Shown here: positions 1 through 9,623 of the stretch, piece after piece
Numbering within the stretch: the first letter of the stretch is position 1
How the letters are laid out: every line of letters begins with the position of its first letter
Source: Porphyra umbilicalis
Lineage: Eukaryota; Rhodophyta; Bangiophyceae; Bangiales; Bangiaceae
DNA length: 64,000 nucleotides
Direction: 5' to 3'
NCBI GenBank assembly: GCA_002049455.2
Contig: KV918985.1
Location: 1-64,000 of the forward strand
Made by a program: the position numbers and the translations under genes
Notes under the pieces: model-generated
The model's database searches: none
Told to the model about the DNA's origin: nothing
The model's input: only the letters and a program-made list of their open reading frames with translations

Positions 1-3000
1 ACACAAGGGAGGTAATATACGGTGAGGGGAAAGGGGCGGAGCGGGACGAAGGCTGGCCTGTGGCGTCAACCACCCTCTGTTTTAGGGCCACTCAATCCAC
101 CACTGGTCGAGGTGCTGCCAGTTCCTGTAGTGTTCAGAGTATCAGCAGGGTGTACCAACAGCCGTCCAAGCCCGCGGTGGCCATTATCCACTGCAGGGAG
201 CGAGAGCAAAGGGTCACCGGCGAGGTCGACACGGCTCGGTGCACTGGCATTTGCAAGATGACATCGCCGTTTTCTCGCCATCTGGTGGGGTGGGGGGAGC
301 GGAGGGTCGACGTCGGACCCATCAAAATAGGTTTTCCTGGTGCGTTCAAGACTGTTTCTTTCTGTAGACATCGGGCTGAGGAGGTTGCCCTTCCGTGGAG
401 CTGGAGCCGGTGGTTTGGCACCCCCTAGTTTTCTCTGGAAGCGCATCGACGTCAGTTCGTAGGCACCAAATCGGCCATTCTCATATGTAGGAACGCTGGG
501 ATCGACGATTTCTGTTGAGACTCAAATGAGTCAAAGGGATGGCTCAATTGAATCGCACTCATGGTAGAATAGACACCAGAGGCATTCAACGGTCGAGGCC
601 TCCAGGGCCGCTTTGTTCAGAAGTAGCCTACCAATCCATGCGGACTGCCCCTGAGAGAGCGATTTCGTGCAAGGCTCTTTGTCCAGGTCGAACGTACCTG
701 ACATTTGTTCTTGGACAGGTACAAGCGCTACGTGACAAGGAGAGAAGCATGAAGATCGCAGGGAGCACCATCAGAAAGAGCACGTCAAAGAGCATGAGGC
801 GTTTGTCTCAACTTGCAAACTCGTCAAGCCTCATAAGATGAGAATTCTAAAATAAAGCGCCACAGATGTACTCGTTATTGCTGTCTTCCCGATTTCGGCC
901 GATCCAAGCCCTGTCAGGCAGGTGATTAGCAGAGCAAAGCTATGTCTCAGCTATCCAATCAGCCAGATAAAGTGGATCATCATATGGGCATAGCCACCAC
1001 GACGGACGGGACGAAGAAGCCAGTGTCGCAATTTATTCTCAGATGAGCTCATAAGTTCGCCGGCTGTCAAGGAACAGCCCAGCGAGAAGAGAAATTACGC
1101 TCTCCGGGCGACCGCGAGGTCGCCATACGGAGCCGATGCAATGCAAAAGGAGAGAAGAGGAGGACGGCGACGAGGACCGTCAGAGAGAAAGCAGAGCGGG
1201 CGGGTGGGCGGCCGCGGAGAAGAGGCGGACGTGCAGGACTGGTCCCACGGGCGATCCATCGCTCCGCGCCCGCAATATGGCAGCAGCGCGCGCCGTTCCC
1301 GCCTGTGACGGCTGCCCACGGGTGTTGGGCGGGGCGCGAGCCCCGTGCGGGACCAGTGGCCCAGTGGTGCCGCAGCGCTGCGGGGTCGCGCCGCCGCAAA
1401 TCTTGCTCGTGCAGCCTGCCACGTGTCGTGGTTGACACGGGCGGGGCGCGGGCGCCAGCAGCCGACCGCAGATACCCACATGCTGCACCCAATATTAGGT
1501 GTATCCACCATGACGGATGGGACGAAGGGAGTCAGTCCAGTCGGAGATGTATCGGCTACAGCGGGAGACAACGCGATGATGAGAGGCGTGATTGCGGTGG
1601 CACACGGCGATGATCCCTCCATAATTGGGCAAGAAAAAACAGCCACTTACCAGCGCAAAGAACAATCGACGTCTGCTGGGGGAATCGTGGCGCAGGAGCA
1701 GGCGTGCAGGTGCATCGAAAGCTGGGGGGCGACAGGGGGGAGGGGGGGGGGGGGCTGCCGGCGAGGATGAGGGGTTGGTCGATGGTAGGCTAGAGGGAGG
1801 TCGCAAGCTCCCATGCAGCATGCAACACCTTTACCTTTTCCGTGCTCTCTTGCTTTCTCTCCGCTCTTGTGTACGCATCGTGTCAGCTGCCTTTGCATGC
1901 ACGTCATCCGCCCACTTCTCACGGTATCTCTTAGCCATGTCTTCTTTGGCTGCATTAAGAGCATTGTCAACAACTCAGGCTATCTCTATCGGCCATTCCA
2001 TTCTAGAACCAAGTCCGCGTCTTTAGACAGCCACATGTACGTCAGCGGTTGGCTGCTTTGCTGTCATGGGCCTAAGTACCTGCAGGATCCCTTACACCAC
2101 GTCCTTTCTTGGCCCGATCAAGACGATATTCTCCGCCAGGACTTGATTCACTGCAGCGGCAGTTGACAACTGTGGTGAGCAGCCGTATCATCCATATCGA
2201 AGGCGCAGAGAACGCTCGTCGGCAGAGGGACCAAGAAACAGGTCAAAATGTGCAGCGCTTGATGACGTCCACGCGTAGAAGGGCGTCGCTGTAGGACCAT
2301 TGCCATGCACGACAGCTCTTGCGGACGTTCCGGAACAGCGACCATCTCTGCACAGAAGGAACTGACAGTCAATCTTGCAGACGTGGCGCACACGTTTCAG
2401 CCACGTGCTACTTTTTGCTGTGAAACGGGTCGTTGATCCATTACATGGACCAATCAGAGGCTCCCTTGAGATAGCCCCGGCTATCCTAAAAGCTATTCCG
2501 ACTCGAAATAGAAAAGCGATAGCTGCACAGCTATTCTTGGTCAACGGAAGACAGAATCAAGTAGGTAGTTCTATTTCCATGGCCCGAATAACAAAAGGGC
2601 TTCTTCGTCTAAAAAGTGGTGTTACATCGGACTTCTCGTGCTTAATAGGACACGTTGTTCAACGTGGCGTGAATATGGCGATAGCATCTCATTGTTAACA
2701 ATGCTCTAACCGGTACTAGTTCCCGGTTCTCCCGCCTCCGGTTGTCGCCCGTGCTGATATCATTGCGCGCTGCACGCGCCGCCGACTTGCGCGTCGGCCC
2801 TTGCCGCACCCACGCGTAGTTAAGCTGGCTTTTTTGGATCTGAAAACCACAATCGCACTACACACATTGGACGACAGCACCACGAATCTTGTGTGGGCGA
2901 GAGAGGCCGTCACGGGCTCGACATGGAAGAGGCAAATTGGCGCCGCGTCTTGCTCGCCAGCAGGTCGACCTTCTGCAAGATTGCCTTCGGCGGGGCCCTT

Positions 3001-3309
3001 CTTCCCTTGTGCCACCACTCGCCCACCCTCCCCCCTGCCCCACTCCACTCTTCACACTGAGTGGCCGAGCCCCCGGGTCAGACAAGACTCTGCCGGAGCA
3101 GCAGCCCTGTACAGCCATGCTGCGCCGTGGCACAGGCTCACCAGCGTCCCCGATGTTGTCACTGTACGTTCTCAATTTTCCGTGGGGCGTTTGACGGGAG
3201 CTGGTGTCACCCATCCATTGCGCACACGGCTGTGATCTCCGCTCGGAGCTGGCTCTGAAAGTGTCAAGAGTCCCCATGCAACCAATACTCATTTCGTCTG
3301 CAGGCGGCA
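1..3309. other. Intergenic, no supported gene
   Basis: Short overlapping open frames on both strands show no recognisable domain, and none combines an ATG start with plausible coding sequence. Two stretches near 985-1025 and 1498-1545 resemble each other (a shared CCACCAYGACGG core followed by GGGACGAAG), suggesting an old direct duplication. The block 1300-1490 is GC-rich and the rest is less so. I see no RNA gene. Confidence 0.5.
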
Positions 3310-6240
3310 TTGAAGCTAACACCCCCCCGCCGCTCATTTCTGGTTGTTCCGTGCCACAGTGTGCTCTCTTCTGCCCAGCTGGCAGCTGCTTTTCCAGACA
3401 AAGTGCTTGCTTTTTTCTGTCCGACTTGTGCTGGATGTTTTCTCAACCGTACACAGAAAGCGCGGGTCTGGCGCGACGCCGCACTGCTGACCCAGGACGG
3501 CGCCGATTCGGCTACAGCGGTTGGAGCAGCAGCACGTCTTCCGTTTCGGCGGGGGAAGGTGGGGTCTTACACCGACCCCCACGGGGTCCCGCACCACCTG
3601 TGCGACCCGTGCTATGCGCGGCAGCGGCGAAACCGCTCGGTGCCGGCATCCATGACGGCTGACAAAAGTGGCTCTGTCAGCGGAGCCGATGCGCCGCCCG
3701 CGCCCTGTTTTGGGGCGGGCTTGGCGGCCGCCGCCGCTGCTGGTTCCTGTCAGCCTAACCCTTCACAGCCGGTCAGGCTTCAGGGTGGCGGCGGTGCCGG
3801 GGTGTCCGGCCAGTCAGGCGGCGTGGAGTTGGTTCCTGCGGGGGCAGCGCCACGGGCCATGCCAGCCACCGAGACGTGTGATGCGCCCTCCCCCCCCCAC
3901 CGTCGCGGCCACTTGCTGTCGTCACAGGCGACGGATGACCGGACTGGCTCTGTCGGCGCCGCCCATGCGCCGCTTGTGCCTTGTTCTGGGGAGGGCTTAG
4001 TGGAGAGCGCATCGTTACCTGCTTTTCAATCCCGCTCGCTACCCTCTCACAACTGCGACCGGCCACCGACCGCCCAGACAGGCGACAAAGCGAAGTTGGG
4101 CGGTTCAGTTTGTGCCTCGCCGGTTGACGGTACCTACGCCTCGGCAGCTAGCCCGGCTGTGCCGTCGCCATCCGGCGCGGCGTCCATCTCCCCTGAATCT
4201 CCTCGCCTCTCTGCGGCTGATTTGGTGCAGCAGTTTCTGAAGAGGCTGGGGGTGGCACGGACGCTGGCGGAGGTTGGGTCTCTGGCCCCTCAACGGGTTG
4301 TGGCAGCAATCCTTAGCAGGACGCGCGCACCCAGCGTGTCGGTGTCACACCCTAATGGGCGTGTCAGAGTTTACACTCGCCGTCCCACTGTGCTCAAACA
4401 GCAAGTGGGCAGAAGCCAAACCAATAAGCGCTTGGCGGCAGGTGCGCGTTCCCATAGTGGCGCCGCAGGGCAGCGGGGCACAAAAAGACTCCCACCGCGC
4501 CCTACTGCCGCTGAGCAAGACGGGCTGCTGGCTTCAATTGGACTCAGCGACATCAAGTTCAACCGAATACGGTTGTTCTTTTGTGGGGTGCATAGCCCAA
4601 TGGCTAGTCTTCCTGTCTTGCGGGCGGCGCGAGCCGCCTTGACGGCACTGCCCGCTAATGAGGTTTCCTTACTGGACACTCGCGACCATCTGGCCCACCT
4701 CTCGCGGGCAGTGGAAGGCCGGCTAGCCCAGCTGTGGTCCGCCGGCTTGTTCATTGAACGGCCGTCGTTTGATCCGCCAGGCGTGCCCGTCCCCCAGACT
4801 CGTGAGTACGAGGCTCCCTTAGATGGGATACCTACGTACCACAATTTCTGCCCTCCCGCCGACATGCGAGATTTTCATATCTCTGTTGGCCTGGACCGAG
4901 GAGGTGACCCAACTTCTGTGAAGGTTGTCATGGGGTTTTTGAACCAAGACAGATCAAACAGACTGGGGAATACCCTTCTCATGGCAGTATGCCCTGAGTC
5001 TAAGGACAAGTACCCCGAGGTGGCGGCTATACTAGCCCCACATGAGGCGCAGTTACGTCGACTGGCTCTGGCTGGGGTGGTGGTTGGGCCCCATTGGCGG
5101 GCAGTGCGCGTGTTTGTGAACAGTGACTACCCCGCTGTTTGTAACACGCCAGGCCACAAGGGGCATAGTTCATCGCTACCATGCCCCTTTTGCTTGGGCA
5201 CTAAGTGCTCCAGTGACCGCCGATCCGTGCTGGTGGCTGCTTTTGGGACCATCCAAGACTTGACTGCAGCGCACCCACCCAGGACGGCCGCCCATCTAAG
5301 GGAAATGCGTACTGCGTACCAGTCGTCTGGGCAGACTCCGGCAGGAAGTGGGCTGGACACTCATTTGTCCATCGAGCGGACGCCGGTTATTTTTGTGCCA
5401 CCCTCCCAAGTCGTGCCCCTTACACTCCACTTGCTGATTGGGCTGACGCTGCGGATGCTACGACTAGCTATTGAGGCTGTCACGCAAGCGCAAGGCGTGG
5501 CAGCAGGACGGCAGTTTTCGCACAAACTGGCGGCTGTGTTGAGCGTGGAGATTGGCGTGGAGCCAGTGCCATATCATGGAGGCAACTTCATTGGTCGGCA
5601 CTGCCACGCCATTGCGTCAAGGAGCGACGCAGTCGTGCGAGCTCTGCGGCCTCTCCTGCCAGCTACGTGGCTCGCCGCTTACGAGCGGGCGTGGACGCTA
5701 TTCCGGGGGCTCATGTCCACGCTCAATCGAGCAGCGATTATCCCCCCGGCTGAGCAGAGGCAGTTCAAGATTGACGCCCGGGCGTTTGTAAGACTCCTCC
5801 AAGGAACATTTCCTTGGGTGAGCATTTCGCCCAAGCTCAACGTGCTCTTTTCTCATACGTGGGAGTTCACGGGGCTGTGGGGCAGCACTGGTATGTATGG
5901 AGAACAGGCCATCGAGTCCTGGTATGGGTTTTACAACCAAAACGCGGCGCGGTTTACGGCGGTGACGCCTTTACTTTGCTGTCGCAAGCTGGTGCAGACC
6001 ATGGCTTTGAGCGGTTTAGCCTCGGATGCTCTAAGGCGGGCGAAGGCGCCGATTCGCAAGCGGTGCCATGGGCCCCGCAAAGCCGTTGGGCCAGGGGACC
6101 GGCGGCTGCGACGCAATAAGCCCTGGCGGCGAGAGTGTCTGGCGACTTTGGAGAAGAATGCCGCGGACCGGGCCAAGTGGGCGACCGACCAGTTTGATGA
6201 GGCCAACCAGGTGATTGTAGCTTTCTCTAAGACATCGTGA
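3310..6240 (+). CDS. Transposase-like protein of an unassigned DDE-type family (5' end uncertain)
   Basis: A single uninterrupted frame of 976 codons. It opens at a TTG; the first ATG is at 3652, but the part before it already encodes two Cys pairs (CPTC and CDPC) that look like a zinc-binding region, so an upstream exon or start is likely. A Pro/Ala/Gly-rich, low-conservation segment follows. The C-terminal half is globular, with FLNQDRSN, VNSDYPAVCNTPGHKG, a further LPCPFC zinc pair, PVPYHGGNFIG and GEQAIESWYGFYNQNAA. The spaced acidic residues (D of NQD, D of SDY, E of QAIES) could form a DDE triad, which is inference. A homologous but broken copy lies just downstream in inverted orientation, so this is a repeated mobile sequence rather than a host gene. 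I could not find terminal inverted repeats. The exact superfamily is not recognised. Confidence 0.7.
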   Translation: MKLTPPRRSFLVVPCHSVLSSAQLAAAFPDKVLAFFCPTCAGCFLNRTQKARVWRDAALLTQDGADSATAVGAAARLPFRRGKVGSYTDPHGVPHHLCDPCYARQRRNRSVPASMTADKSGSVSGADAPPAPCFGAGLAAAAAAGSCQPNPSQPVRLQGGGGAGVSGQSGGVELVPAGAAPRAMPATETCDAPSPPHRRGHLLSSQATDDRTGSVGAAHAPLVPCSGEGLVESASLPAFQSRSLPSHNCDRPPTAQTGDKAKLGGSVCASPVDGTYASAASPAVPSPSGAASISPESPRLSAADLVQQFLKRLGVARTLAEVGSLAPQRVVAAILSRTRAPSVSVSHPNGRVRVYTRRPTVLKQQVGRSQTNKRLAAGARSHSGAAGQRGTKRLPPRPTAAEQDGLLASIGLSDIKFNRIRLFFCGVHSPMASLPVLRAARAALTALPANEVSLLDTRDHLAHLSRAVEGRLAQLWSAGLFIERPSFDPPGVPVPQTREYEAPLDGIPTYHNFCPPADMRDFHISVGLDRGGDPTSVKVVMGFLNQDRSNRLGNTLLMAVCPESKDKYPEVAAILAPHEAQLRRLALAGVVVGPHWRAVRVFVNSDYPAVCNTPGHKGHSSSLPCPFCLGTKCSSDRRSVLVAAFGTIQDLTAAHPPRTAAHLREMRTAYQSSGQTPAGSGLDTHLSIERTPVIFVPPSQVVPLTLHLLIGLTLRMLRLAIEAVTQAQGVAAGRQFSHKLAAVLSVEIGVEPVPYHGGNFIGRHCHAIASRSDAVVRALRPLLPATWLAAYERAWTLFRGLMSTLNRAAIIPPAEQRQFKIDARAFVRLLQGTFPWVSISPKLNVLFSHTWEFTGLWGSTGMYGEQAIESWYGFYNQNAARFTAVTPLLCCRKLVQTMALSGLASDALRRAKAPIRKRCHGPRKAVGPGDRRLRRNKPWRRECLATLEKNAADRAKWATDQFDEANQVIVAFSKTS

Positions 6241-6594
6241 TTTTCCGCCCATGGCGGTCTGTTTGCAGTTTGGCTGTTCGGGGGCTGTGAGCATCGGGCA
6301 CTTCCACGCGTTTGGCTGTATGGAGCAGAGCTCGGCCCTGAGATCAAGACAACGCTGAAATGGAATCCATCCTGTGAAAGTGCTGCGAGCTCGTATCGCG
6401 CGCTCATTGGTCCTGAGGACCTTTAGGCGCAGGAGAAGTGCATCTTCACGAAAGAAAGTGCACTGCAGCTGACATCAGCCGACAAAGATGACATCAGCCA
6501 ATGGAAAGCCCTAATTGTGTGGGAGACCCAATGAGGATGTCCAAAATCCAAAAGAGCCGCTCAGGGGGGTCTTAACTAGGCGTGCACCATTTCC
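6241..6594. other. Gap between the two transposase-related copies
   Basis: This is a short non-coding spacer between the intact frame and the decayed convergent copy. It contains the direct repeat GACATCAGCC twice near 6469-6505, in an AT-richer context. It may hold the 3' end of the upstream element, but no terminus could be defined. Confidence 0.4.
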
Positions 6595-7530
6595 GACTCA
6601 CTGGCGTCCTACGCCAGCGCCATTGCGCGCATAAAGGCCGACGCCGACGCCAGCTGAGAGCTAAGGCAATACTTACGCGCGCTCTCACCGTAGCGCCCGT
6701 TCCATGCTTCGATTGCCTACTCCCCATACAAGCCGATGCTCCCATAGCGCTGCATGAATTCGGCAGATTGGCAAAGCAGCAGGTGAAGCTTCGGTGAAAC
6801 GCGCAGCCACGGGAACGCCCGCCTCAGGTGCGTGACAAAAGCCGTGGTGTCTGCTCGGAGCTGGCGGACCGCCTCAGAGGTCACAATGGCAGCCCGGTTC
6901 AGTGGCTTTCGCACCCGGCTCCAGAGCAGCCACGCGAGCTTGTAAGCTGCGTAGTATTCTTTCGTCAGAACGGGCAACAGCAGCTGGGAGATCGCATCGC
7001 TCCTGTCACTAATGCGGTGGCAGGCGCGGCCGATGAACCCCCCCCCGTGATAGGGAACTGGCTTTACGCCCACGTTGTTGCGCAGCAACGCAGCCAAGCG
7101 GTGCGCGAAGCGCAGCCCGGCCTCGTGTCCGTTGCACTCAATTACGAATTCGGTGGCGAGTACGAGTAATCGTCCGGTTACACCGAGGGTAATGTAGAAT
7201 GGGATTACGACACTCTGCCGCGGATCAGAAGGCAGGAGAGGTCGCAGCTCGACGGACAGATGAGCCTATTGGCGTTCAGGGGCAGTGTCGCCGTCGGTAC
7301 AACGGTCTCCGCTGCCTTTCCCCGGCCCTTCCAGGTTGCAGTACTGCATCGCCAACCGCAGGGTCCTCTCGCCGACGACGTCTTGGAGCTTCAGGTACTG
7401 GGCGTCCAATGTGGCGTGCTCGACGCTGGGTGCTCCAGTGCTCAGGCATTGGAGACACAGCATGATAGCGCTCGCACCCTTGTGCCCAAGCACGGTACAC
7501 CGGGCAGCATAGTGCGTGTTGGCTCTGTGT
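6595..7530 (-). pseudogene. Decayed second copy of the 3.3-6.2 kb transposase
   Basis: Read on the minus strand, this region aligns collinearly with the C-terminal third of the 3310-6240 protein. The GHKG-type zinc-pair region (about 7300-7530) is followed by FYITLGVTGRLL, then PVPYHGGGFIGRACHRI, RVSPKLHLLL, GSIGLYGE and AIEAWNGRYGESARKY. Immediately after GLYGE there is an in-frame TAG where the intact copy has CAG (Gln), consistent with a C-to-T change. A second stop follows about 40 codons on. The 5' two thirds are missing; the similarity fades into the T20 run at 7532. Orientation is convergent with the intact gene. This is a truncated, inactivated relative, not a recent duplicate, since the proteins are well diverged. 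Confidence 0.85.
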
Positions 7531-7531
7531 A

Positions 7532-7551
7532 TTTTTTTTTTTTTTTTTTTT
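7532..7551. repeat. T20 homopolymer
   Basis: Twenty consecutive T residues sit at the boundary where transposase similarity ends and a very GC-rich stretch begins. Confidence 0.95.
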
Positions 7552-7878
7552 GTCTGCCCGTCGGACAAGGCGCGTCCGACGGGGTCGGTCGGCGTCACCC
7601 GCCGCACGGACAGGGGGAAGCGCCGGAGTGCGCCTCCCACCAAGACCCCGCCGGGTGCAAATCGCCGCCCCCCGCATCGTCGCCGCCCCCGCAGTGTCGG
7701 TTGCTGCTGCGCCAATGAGCGAGCTCCGTGGCTCCCCAGCGTCACGCCGCCTCCACGTCTGCGCAGTTGGCGTGCCACTGCCGCCGCCGCGGCTCCCCCC
7801 CCCTTTCCTGCACGCGCTCGGCCACCGTTGTTGACCCGCCCGCCGTCGGCGCGTCCCCCCCCCCCCCCCCCCAGCGCC

Positions 7879-8966
7879 ATGGCGCCCGCCACGGGCGCCT
7901 TTGTCCCGCCCGCCGCCGGCCTGCCCGCCGCCCGCCACCAGCCGGCCACGCGCCGCTGCCGCGAGGGCCCGCCGACCCCCGCACGCGCCGGCGGCGGCCG
8001 CCGCCCCTGGCGCCCGCCCATCGCCGCAGCCTCCTCCCCCCCCCCCCCCCCAACGACGAGCCGTCGGCCCCCCCCCGTCGGTCGCCGCCGCTGATGGCAC
8101 GCCGCGCCGCGCCCCTCCCCCCTCCCCCCAAACCCCGCCGCCGCTACCACCGCCCACCACCGCCGACCTCGTCACCCCCCCCCCCGCCGCCGTTGCCGCG
8201 TCGCCCCTCTTCCCCCTCCGCCGCGCCCTGCAGTCGCCCCTACCGCGCCTGCTTGGTGCGCCAGAGCCACCCCCGGGTCTGCCGCCGCTCGTCGCCAACG
8301 ACGTGCTGCCGGCCGCCGTCACGGTCGCCGCGGGCGCGCCGGGCCTCGCCGCCACCTACACCTTTTTTGCGAGCCTCGGCGGCTGGGTCTGCGCGCCCGC
8401 GCCGCTGGCCGGCGGCGCCGCGGGATTGGCCTATGCGGTTGTGGCCGCCGCGGCGGGCGGGGGGGACGGCGGCGCGGGCGGCGTCGGTGGTGGCGTCGTG
8501 ACGGGGCTGGCGGCCTACGCTGTCGCGCTGGTGGGGGTCGCTGCGCGTGGTGTAGGCGGGCCGGGGGGGGAGGGGGGGTGGGTGAGGCGGCGACCGCGGC
8601 CGACGCGGCGGCGGCGGTGGCCGACCGCCAAGCCGCCGCGGCCAACGCGGATCGGGTGCGGGCGGGGATCGGGCTCGACCGCGCGTGGGTGGAGGAGGTC
8701 GGTGCTGCCAAGCTGCAACGGGAGCTCCGGGGGGGGCTCGACGAGTTTGACGAGCGGTTGGGGGGGAAGGGGGGGCGCCGGGGGGGGGGGGGGGGGGGTG
8801 GGGGGTGAGGCGGGTCATGGTGGGCGCGGCGGGTGCCGTCGCTGGGGTGGGCGGTGCGGGCGCGTGGGCGCCGACGGCGGCCGCCGTCGAGGGTGCGTGC
8901 TGCCCCCAAACAGCGTTCGCCACGCCCACCGCGCGGGTGTCTGCGGTAACGCACGGGAGTACATAG
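7879..8966 (+). CDS. Probable plastid-targeted membrane protein, frame broken at G/C runs
   Basis: No single frame covers this gene; pieces join at homopolymers. An ATG at 7879 gives MAPATGAFVPPAAGLPAAR followed by an Arg/Pro/Ser-rich, acid-poor leader. A Phe near the N-terminus with such a leader is the known style of red-algal plastid transit peptides. After the C run near 8036-8052, the frame of 8160-8560 encodes hydrophobic segments (LAATYTFFASLGGW with following Ala/Gly-rich helices, then VVTGLAAYAVALVGV). After the G runs near 8561-8577 a third frame gives an amphipathic, coiled-coil-like stretch (AAVADRQAAAANADRVRAG, LDEFDERLGG). After the G run near 8781-8798 a last frame gives VMVGAAGAVAGVGGAGAW and ends in TAG at 8964. 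The family is unknown. It is either misassembled homopolymers or a pseudogene. I am moderately sure it is one gene. Confidence 0.45.
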
Positions 8967-9180
8967 ATACAGTGTTTGTTGTTGTTTGTGGGCGTGTGTA
9001 CCCCACGCCCGTCGCCGTTTGCACTCGCTCCTATCCCTGCTACCCGGGCCGTCTGGGTGCGTGCCGCGCCTGCTTCGAAAAAAGCGCGTCCCGCGGGCGC
9101 CGCGCCGCCGCTCACCCCGTCCGCAACCGCCAGCTGCGCGTCTCGACTTCCCCGCCCTTGCCCGTCACGACCGCCTCGAG

Positions 9181-9623
9181 GTTACCGAAGTGTTACTGGG
9201 GTGGTACCGGGGTGTTACCGGTGTGTTACCGAGGCGTTACTGGTGTGTTACCGAGGTGTTACTGGTGTGCTACCGAGGCGTTACTGGTCTGTTACCGAGG
9301 TGTTACTGGCGTGCTACCGAGGCGTTACTGTTGTGTTACCGAGGTGTTACTGAGCTGTGACTGGGGTGTTACCGAGGTGTTACCGAGATGTTACTGAGGT
9401 GCTACCGCGGTGTTACCGAGGTGTTACCGGGGTGCTACCGGGATGTTACTGGGGTGTTACCGAGGTGTTACCGGGGTGTTACTGGGGTGTTACTAGGGTG
9501 TTACTGGGTTGTTACTGAGGTGTTACCGGGATGTTACTGAGGTGTTACCGAGGTGTTACCGGGGTGCTACTAGGGTGTTACCGGGTCGTTACTGGGGTGT
9601 CACTGGGGTGTTACTGGGGTGTT
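9181..9623 (+). repeat. Minisatellite, 11-bp unit TGTTACYGRGG
   Basis: About 40 imperfect tandem copies of an 11-bp unit (TGTTACCGAGG, TGTTACTGGGG and variants) run almost without interruption. Because three units equal 33 bp, all three plus-strand frames stay open with an 11-residue periodicity, which explains the long spurious frames here. Confidence 0.95.

Noticed and set aside
9181-9623. CRISPR-like array
   Set aside because: The units are contiguous 11-bp repeats without spacers, in a eukaryotic context.
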